In this document: positions 16,802 through 26,934 of the stretch, piece by piece
Layout: the number at the start of each line of letters is the position of its first letter
How positions within the stretch are numbered: position 1 is the first letter of the stretch
From: Chitinophagales bacterium
Lineage (GTDB): Bacteria > Bacteroidota > Bacteroidia > Chitinophagales > Chitinophagaceae
DNA length: 60,419 bases
Reading direction: 5' to 3'
Assembly: GCA_015655015.1 (NCBI GenBank)
Contig: JAATFV010000045.1
Location: 1 to 60,419 of the forward strand
Translations under genes and position numbers: made by a program
The notes under the pieces: model-generated
Told to the model about the DNA's origin: nothing
Databases searched by the model: none
The model's input: the letters and a program-made list of their open reading frames with translations, nothing else

Positions 16802-18964
16802 CTACTTGAAAAATACCTTACGTATCGTCTTATTATAACGCTCCGCTATATAAAGATTGCCATCGGCGTCCATACAAACAGCCGTGATGTTGCTGAATAA
16901 AGCCACTTTGAACGCTCCATCCGCATAACCGCCGCCTGGCAAAGGAGTCGTCCCGCCTAACGTACCGGCTACCGTAGTCACTACCCCATCGGCAATGACC
17001 CGTATGGCATTGTTATCGGTGGTATACATATTCCCACTGGCCGCATCGATGACCAACCCCAACGGCTGCGTGAAAAGAGCCGTCCCAACCGGGCCATCTT
17101 TAAAACCATAACCGCTTCCCGCAAACGTTGTTCTCACTCCGCCCGCTATCCGGAAGATGGTATTATAATTAAAATCGGCGGCGTAGTACACGACACCCGC
17201 GGCGTCTATGCAGATATAAGCGGCCGTTTCGTAAGCCCCATTACTCAAACGTGTAGCGATACCATTGGCATTCAGCCCGTATACGCCATTGTAGGATGCC
17301 CCAACATAAAGAGTTCCACTCCCGTCGATGGCGATTCCTAACGGCTGGAAACTTAACACCGCAAAGGTTGATACGTCTCCTGCGGGAGTGATCTTCCGGA
17401 TCAGGTTGTTATAGCGGTCACAGACATAAAGATTATCATTCCCATCGATGGTCAGCGCCGTAGGAAAATTGAAGGTGGCATTCGTTCCATTGCCATTTGC
17501 GCTGCCGCTTGCCGTCTGCCCCGCAAAGATGCTAACCACACCCGCCGGCGTTGACCTTTTAACCAGGTTCCCATCCGTTGCGTATACATTACCCTGTTTG
17601 TCAACGGCCAGCCCGCTTATAAAATTAAAGTCATTCTTCGAGGGACCGCCCGCCAGCGTAAGCACACCGGCCCTTTTAAATACCGGCCCGGTAGCCCCAA
17701 GACCATTTACAGTCACGTTCACAGCGCCGGTAGTAACACCTGCCGGCACCTGTACCGTCAGCCCCGTATCCGTAGCGCTGATCACCGTAGCGGCTATTCC
17801 ATTAAAACTAACGTTATTGTCGCCTGCAACGGTACTAAAGCCAATCCCCTTTATTATTATCTGCGACCCCGCCAGGCCATTATCCGGCACCAGCTGCGCT
17901 ACACCCATGTTCTGCTCCTTGAATTCCGGCCCCTGTGTTTGCTGGCCATTTACCGTTACCACGATCGTACCCGTGCCTGCCCCGACAGGCACCTTCACCG
18001 CCAGCTTATTATCCGCCGTCGTTTCTATAGTCGCCGGCTTCCCGTTAAAAAGAACCGTCACCTCACCGGCGATGCTGCTGAAATAGCTGCCGGTGATCAT
18101 AATATCCGCCCCTGCCGGCCCGCTCAGCGGCGCCACCGTTTTCAACACCGGCGGCGGCACTACGGTAAAGACAGCCCCTACCGTTTTTTGCCCGTTAACA
18201 ACTACCGTGACAGCCCCGGTAGTTACCCCATCGGGAACAGTGGCCACCAGTTGATTGACTCCCGCACTTACCACGGTTGCCGCCTTGCCATTGAACGCAA
18301 TCAGGTTATTGGCCGCCACATCACTGAACCCCTCCCCGGTAATAGTGACCTTCGTTCCCTTCCCCCCCTTCACCGGACTGATGCCGCTGATGTTCTGAAA
18401 GCTGAAATCAGGACCATTGACGGTCTTGCCATCCACCACGACCGTTACCTTACCGCTGCCCGCCGCATCCGGCACGGCCACTACCAGCAAAGTATCGGTA
18501 ATGCTGGTCACCAGCGCCTCCTTACCATTGATGGTCACTTTTACAGGCGCCGTTAAACTGCTGAACCCCGCCCCCCTGATGGACACATTGGTGCCTGCCG
18601 GGCCATTCGTAGGACTGATACCGTGTAAGCTCAATGCCTGGTAGGTATAATCGCCGATATCGGCCTTTTGTCCGCGGGTATCTACGGTGATGGCGCCGGA
18701 ACTTCCTTCCGCAGGAGCCAGTACGATCAATACCGTGTCGCGTACGTCGACTACTTTGGCAGCTGCGCCGTTGAATTTTACGTCGTTATCGGCAGCCGTG
18801 GCGCCAAAGCCGGTTCCGGAAACCGTTACAATGGTGCCGGCATTTCCGCTGTTTGGCCAGAACCCCTTGATGCTTAAAGGTAGTTTACCGCCTTCCTGTT
18901 TGTCTTTTCTACAGGCCGTTACCAATACCAGTAAGCCCGCCAGGAAATATAAATAGTGTCTCAT
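16802..18964 (-). CDS. IPT/TIG and NHL-repeat surface lipoprotein
   Basis: 720 residues. Lipoprotein signal with lipobox LVTAC (C18) followed by RKDKQ, acidic/basic residues compatible with surface export. Five IPT/TIG immunoglobulin-like domains follow in tandem (about 30-430; repeated pattern ISP..G..GT.VTI.G.GF), then a six-bladed NHL propeller (about 435-720; YVCDRYNNLIRKITPAG, YIAERYNKTIRKV). IPT domains form stalks in Bacteroidota surface glycan-binding proteins and NHL propellers bind ligands, so a surface binding role is likely. It is the last gene of the FAS1/DUF4397 run, 22 bases after the Oar-like receptor. No catalytic motif was seen. Confidence 0.9.
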   Translation of the reverse strand: MRHYLYFLAGLLVLVTACRKDKQEGGKLPLSIKGFWPNSGNAGTIVTVSGTGFGATAADNDVKFNGAAAKVVDVRDTVLIVLAPAEGSSGAITVDTRGQKADIGDYTYQALSLHGISPTNGPAGTNVSIRGAGFSSLTAPVKVTINGKEALVTSITDTLLVVAVPDAAGSGKVTVVVDGKTVNGPDFSFQNISGISPVKGGKGTKVTITGEGFSDVAANNLIAFNGKAATVVSAGVNQLVATVPDGVTTGAVTVVVNGQKTVGAVFTVVPPPVLKTVAPLSGPAGADIMITGSYFSSIAGEVTVLFNGKPATIETTADNKLAVKVPVGAGTGTIVVTVNGQQTQGPEFKEQNMGVAQLVPDNGLAGSQIIIKGIGFSTVAGDNNVSFNGIAATVISATDTGLTVQVPAGVTTGAVNVTVNGLGATGPVFKRAGVLTLAGGPSKNDFNFISGLAVDKQGNVYATDGNLVKRSTPAGVVSIFAGQTASGSANGNGTNATFNFPTALTIDGNDNLYVCDRYNNLIRKITPAGDVSTFAVLSFQPLGIAIDGSGTLYVGASYNGVYGLNANGIATRLSNGAYETAAYICIDAAGVVYYAADFNYNTIFRIAGGVRTTFAGSGYGFKDGPVGTALFTQPLGLVIDAASGNMYTTDNNAIRVIADGVVTTVAGTLGGTTPLPGGGYADGAFKVALFSNITAVCMDADGNLYIAERYNKTIRKVFFK

Positions 18965-18986
18965 GTTACAATCAATTTATTCGTTC

Positions 18987-21900
18987 TTAAAAGGAATATC
19001 GCAACCCCATTTGCACCTGCGCACGGGAATTGAAGAAATCGATGGAATAAGGTTTGCCGGGATTCTGAAAAGTATATACCGGGTAATTGCCGGGGTTCAC
19101 CAGGGTCGGATAGGTGGGCGTCAGCCCCGTGCTGGCCGTAGAGTTGAAGGTATTGGGCGAAAAATAAGACCGCCCCCAGCTGCTGACAAGCAGGTTGGAA
19201 AGATTGATGACATCCACCGTCAACGTGAGGAAATGTCCCCGGGAACTTTTATTAAAATAATAGTCCTGCGCCAGATGCAGGTCCGCCTGTACATTCCAGG
19301 GGGTATGGCCGGTATTACGTTCCGTAAAATCTCCTCTGCGGCTGCGCAGGTACTTATCCCCGTCGATATAGTCGTTAAATGCCTTTGCCTGGGAAGCGGC
19401 AGTGACAGTGACCAGCCCCGCAGAATTGGTAATATCCTGGAAAAAATGGATCGCGTCCGCTGCCCTGGGAATATAGACCAGGCTCACCTGCTGCGGTAAC
19501 CCCTGTACGCTGTTATTGACGATACCGTAGGAGAAGGGACTGCCGGACTGGGCCGCTATGAATAAAGTAACGGAGGTCTTCCAGGTTTCGTTCCAGCCCC
19601 TGGTATAATTGGCATTGAACACGATACGATGGCGGATATCGAAATTAGAAAAGGCCAGGCCAGGATTATTAGGATTCAATGCCTGGTTCAGCTGCCAGTT
19701 GCTTTCCATGGAATTACGGATCCCATTGGACACATCTTTGGAGACGCCGTAGGTATAGGCTAAGGAGATATTCAGGCCGAACGGATAGTTGCGGTTGATG
19801 GTTCCGGTAACACTGTACCGGTATCCTTTGCCCGTATTGCTCAACAGGTAGGCATTGGAAAAATGAGGGTCCACCGAACTGCTGTAAATGGGCTGCCGGT
19901 GCTCCGTATCATAGCTATAATATACCGGGTTGTCCTTTGTGTTGATCTGCTGGAAGGAGACATCTTTTATCGTCTTGGTCACAATGGCTTCCAGGCTGAA
20001 TTTATAACCGGAAGGAACCGTGTAATCCACGGCAATATTGGTACGCCACGCTTTCGGCATTACAAAACCATTGTCCACCAGGTCTACCTGTGTTTTGCCG
20101 GCATTCTTGTCATTGGTCACAGCTCCGTTCTGCTGGATAAAGCCGGCAATGCCATTGGGTCCTCCCCGCAAAGGATCTGTACCGCTGACAAAGGCTTTCC
20201 CATCCGCCTTCTGGTCGAAAGAGCCATAGCCGATCCCATTGTTATAATAGGCATAGGCCAGCCATGCAAAAGGAATACGGCCCGTAAACAAACCGGTTCC
20301 TCCCCGTAATACCAGGCTCTGATCGGCTTTCAGGTCATAACGGAAGCCCAGCCTGGGGGAAAGCTGTATCTTGTTCAGGTAGTTGTTCGTAATGCGATTC
20401 ATGGGAGTATAGGTGAACGTACTGCCAAAATAATCGTCGGTATATGCGTCTTTCGTTTGCCCGCTCAATGGCTGCCGCGTGGGCAGCAACGTATAATCCG
20501 CCCGCAAACCAGGAGTCAGCCTTAATTTATCCGTGAGCTGTATTTCATCCTGTGCATACACACTGAGCAAATTCACATTGAACCGCGCTTCCGGATGCGC
20601 CAGGATATAAGCCCGGCTATTATCGGTATAATTATAGCTGCCCCTTACCCGGTAAGGGATATTGTTCTCATAATCTTCGATGCTCAGGTAATCCACCCGC
20701 CCATTCCAGCTGTTGACAAAACCATAATCGATATGATACAATTCGTTGTGGGTGCCGAACAGAAAAGTGTTTTTCCCCTTACGCCAGGTGAGGTTATCCG
20801 TGATCTCCATCGTACGCTGCTTCATGTCGAAAATAGAAGCTTCCCTGTCCGTCCCCAGGTAAATGGTGGTGCCCGGCGTCCGCCCCATGATCTGCACCTG
20901 CGGCAGGGATGGATCGGAAGAAGGATTGCGCTTGTCAGTCACCACGCTGTACCCGGCGATAAAACTATTGGACAGCTGGTCATTAAACCGGGCCTTCCAT
21001 TCCAGCACCGTAGAGCTTTGGTTATTCACCTGTTCATACGCCATGCTGGTGAAACGAAAATCCTGCTGATCCCGGTCCATATTCATCGATTTGGAGCGGA
21101 TGGTATTATTACGGACGGACAGCTGGTTCCGGTCGTTTATATTCCAGTCCACCCGGTTAAAGAATTTGTAGGACTGCGAAGTAGCATTGTAATCACCGGC
21201 CGTTCCGGGATCGAATTGGTTATTCGATCGTTGCAGCGTAACAGCCCGGATCTCTTCCGCATCTTTCTCGCTGAAGATATTGGCCGTTTCGGCAACACCC
21301 GCCGTCAGCTGCGCAGGGTCCCTGCGCCGGGTGATCTCTTCATTGGTGAAGAAAAACAGCTTATTCTTAATTAGGGGGAATCCCAGCCGGACGCCCGACT
21401 GATAATCATAAAAGGAACTGTTCATCTTTCCCAGCGATCCCGCTTTATCGGAGCCCGTAAGGGCCGCATTACGTCCAAACCCATATATGGAGCCGGTAAC
21501 GGTATTGGTGCCGCTGCGGGTGACCGCATTGATGCTGGCTCCGGTAAAATTACCGATCTTGACATCGAAAGGCGCCAGGTATACCTGCATGTCTTCGATC
21601 GCATCCAGCGAAATGGCATTGGTGCGGGTACTGGAACCAGGCATCCCGGAGCTGCCGGTGATCCCCCCGGCCGAAGGGCTGAAACCGATCGCGTCGTTAT
21701 TGATCGCACCATCGATCGTCATATTATTGTACCGGAAATTAGTCCCGGCAAAAGAATTGTCTTTCGAACCCTGCGGCACCAGCCTCGTAATATCCTGTAT
21801 ACTCCGGCTGATGGTGGGCATTCCCGCCACCTGCGCACGGCTGATATTTTGGCCGGCCCCATAAACATTCACCCGGGGCGCCCTTTTATTCGCCTTTACC

Positions 21901-22262
21901 ATTACTTCCCCTAATTGCGTCCCCGTTTCCGCCAGTAAGAAATTCACCTGCAAAGGCTCTCCCAGCCGGATCGTCACCTGCTCTCTCTTTTGAGCCGTCC
22001 TGCCCACCATGCTGACAGAAATGGAATAAGGTCCCCCGACCCGGAGTCCGGGTAAGTAAAAGGTTCCATCCTTACCGGTGGCGGTCGCATAGCGCGTACC
22101 CGATGGTTCATGGACCGCTAATACCGTAGCGCCATTCAATGGCTCATTCTTCTCATCCGCCACTTTACCCCGCAGGAGACCATTCGTCTCCTGCGCGCTG
22201 GCCCCATAACCGGACACTATTAATGAAAACAAGAGAACTGTTATATAAGCTATTTTTTTCAT
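18987..22262 (-). CDS. Oar-like TonB-dependent receptor
   Basis: 1091 residues. A signal peptide (to about residue 24, GYGASAQ) is followed by a carboxypeptidase-regulatory-like domain (LLRGKVADEKNEPLNGATVLAV), then a plug of the Oar type (ISRSIQDITRLVPQG, FRYNNMTIDGAINND, GASINAVTRSGTN) and a long barrel ending QVQMGLRYSF with the C-terminal Phe of outer-membrane barrels. There is no STN domain and no SusD partner. Oar, first known from Myxococcus, is linked to surface protein and adhesion functions rather than to classic siderophore uptake. It is the second TonB receptor of this gene run, between the FAS1 lipoproteins and the IPT/NHL lipoprotein. Confidence 0.92.
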   Translation of the reverse strand: MKKIAYITVLLFSLIVSGYGASAQETNGLLRGKVADEKNEPLNGATVLAVHEPSGTRYATATGKDGTFYLPGLRVGGPYSISVSMVGRTAQKREQVTIRLGEPLQVNFLLAETGTQLGEVMVKANKRAPRVNVYGAGQNISRAQVAGMPTISRSIQDITRLVPQGSKDNSFAGTNFRYNNMTIDGAINNDAIGFSPSAGGITGSSGMPGSSTRTNAISLDAIEDMQVYLAPFDVKIGNFTGASINAVTRSGTNTVTGSIYGFGRNAALTGSDKAGSLGKMNSSFYDYQSGVRLGFPLIKNKLFFFTNEEITRRRDPAQLTAGVAETANIFSEKDAEEIRAVTLQRSNNQFDPGTAGDYNATSQSYKFFNRVDWNINDRNQLSVRNNTIRSKSMNMDRDQQDFRFTSMAYEQVNNQSSTVLEWKARFNDQLSNSFIAGYSVVTDKRNPSSDPSLPQVQIMGRTPGTTIYLGTDREASIFDMKQRTMEITDNLTWRKGKNTFLFGTHNELYHIDYGFVNSWNGRVDYLSIEDYENNIPYRVRGSYNYTDNSRAYILAHPEARFNVNLLSVYAQDEIQLTDKLRLTPGLRADYTLLPTRQPLSGQTKDAYTDDYFGSTFTYTPMNRITNNYLNKIQLSPRLGFRYDLKADQSLVLRGGTGLFTGRIPFAWLAYAYYNNGIGYGSFDQKADGKAFVSGTDPLRGGPNGIAGFIQQNGAVTNDKNAGKTQVDLVDNGFVMPKAWRTNIAVDYTVPSGYKFSLEAIVTKTIKDVSFQQINTKDNPVYYSYDTEHRQPIYSSSVDPHFSNAYLLSNTGKGYRYSVTGTINRNYPFGLNISLAYTYGVSKDVSNGIRNSMESNWQLNQALNPNNPGLAFSNFDIRHRIVFNANYTRGWNETWKTSVTLFIAAQSGSPFSYGIVNNSVQGLPQQVSLVYIPRAADAIHFFQDITNSAGLVTVTAASQAKAFNDYIDGDKYLRSRRGDFTERNTGHTPWNVQADLHLAQDYYFNKSSRGHFLTLTVDVINLSNLLVSSWGRSYFSPNTFNSTASTGLTPTYPTLVNPGNYPVYTFQNPGKPYSIDFFNSRAQVQMGLRYSF

Positions 22263-22308
22263 CGTTTTGTTTTTTGCCCCATACCAGGGGTTTGCGACAA
22301 TCTGTCTG

Positions 22309-23292
22309 TTATTGATTCTCCCTGATCACCTGGCTGGTAATATGCACTACTCCATTGCCTGCCAGCACATTGGCTTTCTGAATAGGTATCCCCGCGGCAT
22401 TCCCCACCCCTTTCACCGTAATGCCGGTATAATCAACACCGGTTTTCACAAGGGTGACCGTTATATTATCGCCGTTTAACATGGCCTGCTGGGTTATACC
22501 CGTGACGCCCGTCGTAAGGATATAATCATACACGAACTTTCTTCCCGGGAACATCGTATACTCCAGCAGGCTGCGGAGCCCGGCAGAGTCGGCGCCGTTG
22601 ATGGAATCGATGGAAGGAAAACCCGCCGCGACAAAAGCGGCATTGTTAGGAGCGAAGACCGTGTAAACAGGATCGCCGGCCAGCAGCCCCTTCATGCCGG
22701 CCCTTTGTAAGGCCACATTGAAATAAGTCAGCTGCGGATCGGCCGCGATGGCATCGGTGAGCTTCTGATGCACCAGGGGCTGCAGCACAGCATTCAATAC
22801 CTGGATCAATCCATTGCTGGCCTGCAGGTTATAGCTCAATACCCGGGTGCCATTGATCGTGACAACGGTATCGCCGTTCCTGACCCAGCGCGTCACATAT
22901 AATTTGGCGCCGCCGATGCTTTCTATTTCCTGGTTGAACGCAAAAGGCAGCTTGTCCAGCTCCCAGGTGCCGTTCGTAATATGGTAACCGATCATATTGT
23001 CCAGCACATCAGCGCTTTCCGTCAGCACTGCCTGATCATTGGCGTAACCGGCACTCATAAACGCATTGTTATCCGGCACCAGCACCGTGTAAGGGCCCGG
23101 CCCGGCCAGGGCTACCCGGTAGGATGTTCTGCCGAGCCCCGCATTAAAGGCCGAAAAATTAAACAGGTTATCATCGATGATAAAATTGAGACGATTGGTA
23201 ACGTCCGCCGTCCCTGCCGCCTTGTCGTCATGACTTTTCGAACAGGCTTGCAGGAACAATAGTAAAAAAGAGAAGTATAGTAATTGTTTCAT
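22309..23292 (-). CDS. Double-FAS1 (fasciclin) lipoprotein C
   Basis: 327 residues with lipobox FLQAC (C17) followed by SKSHDD. Two FAS1 domains are visible: the first around 35-170 (YTVLVPDNNAFMSAGY, MIGYHITNG, ASNGLIQVLNAVLQPL) and the second around 175-325 (YTVFAPNNAAFVAAGF, NGVVHITSQVI). FAS1 domains mediate cell adhesion or ligand contacts. It is the third of three consecutive double-FAS1 lipoproteins, 46 bases upstream of the Oar-like receptor. Sequences of the three are clearly diverged, so they are not recent copies. Confidence 0.92.
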   Translation of the reverse strand: MKQLLYFSFLLLFLQACSKSHDDKAAGTADVTNRLNFIIDDNLFNFSAFNAGLGRTSYRVALAGPGPYTVLVPDNNAFMSAGYANDQAVLTESADVLDNMIGYHITNGTWELDKLPFAFNQEIESIGGAKLYVTRWVRNGDTVVTINGTRVLSYNLQASNGLIQVLNAVLQPLVHQKLTDAIAADPQLTYFNVALQRAGMKGLLAGDPVYTVFAPNNAAFVAAGFPSIDSINGADSAGLRSLLEYTMFPGRKFVYDYILTTGVTGITQQAMLNGDNITVTLVKTGVDYTGITVKGVGNAAGIPIQKANVLAGNGVVHITSQVIRENQ

Positions 23293-23353
23293 GACTGGTA
23301 GATATGCTTTATAAGGAAGTAGGCGCTACAGGTATGCATTCTTGATATAGTGA

Positions 23354-24598
23354 TCAGGGCAGCAGCAGGCTTTCGTCCACCACATGTATTACGCCATTCA
23401 ATACTTTTATATTCGTTTCGGCCAGCGGCAGCGGCGGTCTTGCCGACCCCAGCCGTTGCACCATCGGCTTACCGTTATTATTGCTAAACCGAAGGCTCAC
23501 CAACACAGGCGGATTATTGTACATCTGCCCGGGTTTGATCAACATCCCGCTTAAGGCAGGCCCGTTTTGCAGGAGGTCATTGGTAAAAAAAGAGATATCG
23601 GTGATATACCCGCCGCCGCTTGCTGCCTGAGACTCTTCCAGGCCATGTGGAAGTAGGAGAGAATCGATAGCCGTCACCGGCTGCACGAAAAAAAAGTTCG
23701 AATCGTAGTCCGCATAAGGCAGATACCCGTCTACCAGGGAATTATCTACATAAGCCTGTATATCCGCCGCCGTATTAAAGCCACTGTTCTGAAAGGCCCG
23801 GTTAGTAGGCGCAAAAAGGGTGGAGACAACGCCATAGTCCGGATTGCCTGCCAGGAACTGCTCGTTAAAGATCGACACATAGTTATCGCTATAGACCTGG
23901 TCGCTGATGCGGATAGCCGATAGAAAAAGACTGAACCGGGGATCGCTCTCCAGGTACTGCAGCATGGACATCTCCGGCTTTTTCAGGAGTCGTTCTATCG
24001 GATATACATATCCATTCAAAGCCTCTTCCCCCGTCTTCCACTTGTTGGCTGGTATCCCGTCTATCACCAGGCTGTCGGGCTGGTAACCCACATACAGCTT
24101 GTAGGTATAAGGATTATCCGGTGTATGATCGGCCACACTGCCGCTGGTTAACAGCGTCTTTAGGGGGAGACTGCCCCTGAGGGCCGAAAGGTTATCGGGT
24201 CTGTAAAAACCAGGCACTATATGATAGGCCAGTAAAGTATCAAGAACGGCTGTATCGGCAGCACTGATCTTTGCCATGGTCCATCCTGCATCGGTAAATG
24301 CCTTGTCGGTCGCCATGAATATGGTATAGTAGGCCGCGCCAATACCGGCAACCAGCGTGTCCATCCGGGAACGACGCCAGGCTGCATTCCAATAGGTATA
24401 GGAAGGGTCCTTCATAATGGCCTGCCATTTACGGGTTGCAGGAGGCGTATAAGGCACGGCTTCGCCCACCGGCTCCGGCTGAATATCTTTTTTCGAACAG
24501 GAAGATACCAGCAGCATTACCACCGACATCAGCAGCAGCACCTTGCCGCAGGCAGCGCTTATCACTTTATTTATAAACATTTCATTCATTTTTTTCAT
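23354..24598 (-). CDS. Double-FAS1 (fasciclin) lipoprotein B
   Basis: 414 residues. A long signal ends in lipobox LVSSC (C34) followed by SKKD; starts at Met4 or Met7 are also possible. The first FAS1 domain is at about 60-205 (YYTIFMATDKAFTDAGW, LLAYHIVPGFY, NGYVYPIERLL) and the second at about 210-412 (STLFAPTNRAFQNSGF, IKVLNGVIHVVDESLLLP). The second domain carries an extra segment of roughly 60 residues compared with lipoprotein C. It starts 4 bases after the stop of lipoprotein A, indicating translational coupling within the operon. Confidence 0.9.
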   Translation of the reverse strand: MKKMNEMFINKVISAACGKVLLLMSVVMLLVSSCSKKDIQPEPVGEAVPYTPPATRKWQAIMKDPSYTYWNAAWRRSRMDTLVAGIGAAYYTIFMATDKAFTDAGWTMAKISAADTAVLDTLLAYHIVPGFYRPDNLSALRGSLPLKTLLTSGSVADHTPDNPYTYKLYVGYQPDSLVIDGIPANKWKTGEEALNGYVYPIERLLKKPEMSMLQYLESDPRFSLFLSAIRISDQVYSDNYVSIFNEQFLAGNPDYGVVSTLFAPTNRAFQNSGFNTAADIQAYVDNSLVDGYLPYADYDSNFFFVQPVTAIDSLLLPHGLEESQAASGGGYITDISFFTNDLLQNGPALSGMLIKPGQMYNNPPVLVSLRFSNNNGKPMVQRLGSARPPLPLAETNIKVLNGVIHVVDESLLLP

Positions 24599-24602
24599 CG
24601 TA

Positions 24603-25700
24603 TTATTTTTTCATCGCTTCCGGATAAAAGATCAGATCGTCTATCTTATGAACGATTCCGTTTCCAGTAAGGAAATCGGCATTGGCGACAGACTGGTCTT
24701 TATAATTGACCACGCCCGGGCCTGCATTATTACTTACCCAGTTTTGCTGATCGTACCAGTATACGTTGAGGCCGGAGGTTTCGACATTGCTATAGGCGTT
24801 ATAAGTATAATTGGGCGCCACGCTGTAATTGCCTATCTGAATGCCGCCAGCGGCATACACGGTTCCCTTAAGGATCTGCCACCCATCCGTAGAGAAGATA
24901 TGCCGGGCTTGCAGCATCAACGGATAGATGCCGAAGGCAAGGCCCTGGTAAGCAGCCGGACTCATACGACCGATGCTGTCCGCGGTAAGGCCATACTTAA
25001 GGAACACGGCATTAACCGGTGCGAACACGGTAAGCGGATCCTTTATTTTAAGAGAATCCCATAAGCTGAACCGCTTCATAACAGTGGCAAATAAAGCCAG
25101 GCTGGTATCCTGAACGATAAAATCCTGCACAGTGCCTCTGTTGTATTTCAAAGGCTTTCTTATAATATGGACCACGCCATTGGAAAGCGCTATATTCCTT
25201 TTTGTTCCATCCGATACATAAGCCCCGTTTACACAAACCGTCCTGGTTTCCGCTCCCTGCCCGGAAACACTCTCGCTTACCGACACATACAGTGGATCGC
25301 CTGCCAGGGTCGTATATCTATTCTCCAATTGTAAAGGAAAGCCCGATATGAAGTATCTGTCAGAGATGATATGGTAGTTGAGCATCCGCCGCAGGCTATC
25401 GGTATCCATTTTATCGAAATCGGCCGGACTGACGATCCCCATGGCATTAAAAGCATCATTATCCGGCGCAAAAAAAGTCATCGTCCCGGGCAGGTTAAGA
25501 CTGTCGCCCATCCCGGCTTTTTGAATGGCGGCCTGCAGCAGGCTAAGATCATAGTTGTTCTGAATGAATTCTCCGATCGACCGGGGCGCCGTCGTCCGGT
25601 CTATAGGCGGAGCTATATCATCTTTTTTACAACCGGCCGCCAGCAGCAATAACATGCCGACAACAGGTATCATGTATTTGAATCTTATGGGATAAAACAT
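24603..25700 (-). CDS. Double-FAS1 (fasciclin) lipoprotein A
   Basis: 365 residues. Lipobox LAAGC (C24) followed by KKDD, which resembles the lipoprotein surface-export signal described in Bacteroidota (Lys then acidic residues). FAS1 domain one lies at about 40-180 (MTFFAPDNDAFNAMGI, MLNYHIISDRYF, LSNGVVHIIRKPLKY) and two at about 185-360 (LTVFAPVNAVFLKYGL, GNGIVHKIDDLIF). It is the first FAS1 gene of the three, 17 bases after the DUF4397 gene. Confidence 0.9.
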   Translation of the reverse strand: MFYPIRFKYMIPVVGMLLLLAAGCKKDDIAPPIDRTTAPRSIGEFIQNNYDLSLLQAAIQKAGMGDSLNLPGTMTFFAPDNDAFNAMGIVSPADFDKMDTDSLRRMLNYHIISDRYFISGFPLQLENRYTTLAGDPLYVSVSESVSGQGAETRTVCVNGAYVSDGTKRNIALSNGVVHIIRKPLKYNRGTVQDFIVQDTSLALFATVMKRFSLWDSLKIKDPLTVFAPVNAVFLKYGLTADSIGRMSPAAYQGLAFGIYPLMLQARHIFSTDGWQILKGTVYAAGGIQIGNYSVAPNYTYNAYSNVETSGLNVYWYDQQNWVSNNAGPGVVNYKDQSVANADFLTGNGIVHKIDDLIFYPEAMKK

Positions 25701-25717
25701 AGTATTGTTTGATACAG

Positions 25718-26890
25718 TTAGTAAATAGGCGGATCGAACTTTCTTTGGATCGTGGTGACGAATATTTTACCGTTGATATATTCAATGGTGTTCACGGTAG
25801 CAAAAGAGCGCGGGTTGTAAATGCCCGACCTCTCGGATACGATCAGCCCGCTGCGGATATCCGCCATGACCCTGGCCTGAACATCATCCTGTACATTCCC
25901 ATATGGACCCACCGCCAGCGCCAGGTAGACACCTTCCGGCAAAAAAGGCGTATACCCAATATTAGCCGGCGTGAAACCCGGCGCCAAAAAAGTGAAGACC
26001 TGCGATACAAGGCCCGTATAGGCGCTGCCGGAAGTCGTATCGGCAAATAAGGGGAAACTTTGATAAGAAGTCACGGCAGGCTCGAGGGAACGGACCAGGG
26101 AACCCATCGGCAATCCCGAAAAACCGGGTATGCCAACGCTGATCTTACCATCCGCCGACTTGTTCAGGGAACAAAACACATTCACCGTATCCTGTATCCT
26201 GGTCCGCAGATCTACTCCCCCAACCAGGACAGGCGTATTCTCATAAAACCCCTTTTCACTGAGATTGTAAAAATTCACATAGACCAGCGAATCGGAAAAA
26301 GATTGTTTTACAAAGGTCTCATTACGCAGATAGATCCCTTTTTTCCTGCTGGTATAATCCTCTTCCAGCACATGCATGGTATATACCTCTCCGGCTTTCA
26401 GCTCAATGGTGGTATCGATCAGCAACAGCTTCCGCTGGTTCTTTTCCAGGCTGAAAAAATCCGTAGTGCTCAGCGGCCGTGAATAAAATTGGACCCTCAG
26501 CTTGCCCGAAGGCACCTGCGCCCAGCTGGAAAGATCGTAACCGTTGAGAATGGGAGCAGCCAGTATTTTAGCCGTACCGGGATACTCTTTCTGGTAGACC
26601 GAAGTATTGGCGGCATCGGGATAAGGCCTTGCCCAGTCATCCCGCAGATCCAGAAAGTCTCCGGTGATCTGTGCGCTTTCAGGAATGCCGCCCGCATCCA
26701 GAATAGGGTTCACCAGCATGGTGAGAAAAGGCTGGGGCGCATCTTTATTATCCAGCGTAATGTTATAGCTGAGGCAGTTGAATACCCGCAGATAAGCAGG
26801 GTTGGGGAGGCTGGCAAAATTCGTTTTGCGGCAGCCCATGCCGGCAAAAGCCATGATCGCTGATAAAAAAATGATGGTTCGTTTGTTCAT
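25718..26890 (-). CDS. DUF4397-like lipoprotein B
   Basis: 390 residues with lipobox AGMGC (C20) followed by RKTNF. The start of the mature part, AYLRVFNCLSYNITLDNK, is the usual opening of DUF4397-type beta-sandwich domains (small-molecule-free Ig-like folds on the surface). Later segments SLVYVNFYNLSEKGFYENTPVLVGGVDL suggest a second related domain around 195-290. No enzyme motif seen. Function unknown; position between another DUF4397 lipoprotein and the FAS1 triplet suggests a surface structural or binding role. Confidence 0.75.
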   Translation of the reverse strand: MNKRTIIFLSAIMAFAGMGCRKTNFASLPNPAYLRVFNCLSYNITLDNKDAPQPFLTMLVNPILDAGGIPESAQITGDFLDLRDDWARPYPDAANTSVYQKEYPGTAKILAAPILNGYDLSSWAQVPSGKLRVQFYSRPLSTTDFFSLEKNQRKLLLIDTTIELKAGEVYTMHVLEEDYTSRKKGIYLRNETFVKQSFSDSLVYVNFYNLSEKGFYENTPVLVGGVDLRTRIQDTVNVFCSLNKSADGKISVGIPGFSGLPMGSLVRSLEPAVTSYQSFPLFADTTSGSAYTGLVSQVFTFLAPGFTPANIGYTPFLPEGVYLALAVGPYGNVQDDVQARVMADIRSGLIVSERSGIYNPRSFATVNTIEYINGKIFVTTIQRKFDPPIY

Positions 26891-26934
26891 ACAAATTCGT
26901 ATTTCCTTTTAAATGCCGGTTTTCGGCGGTCTGC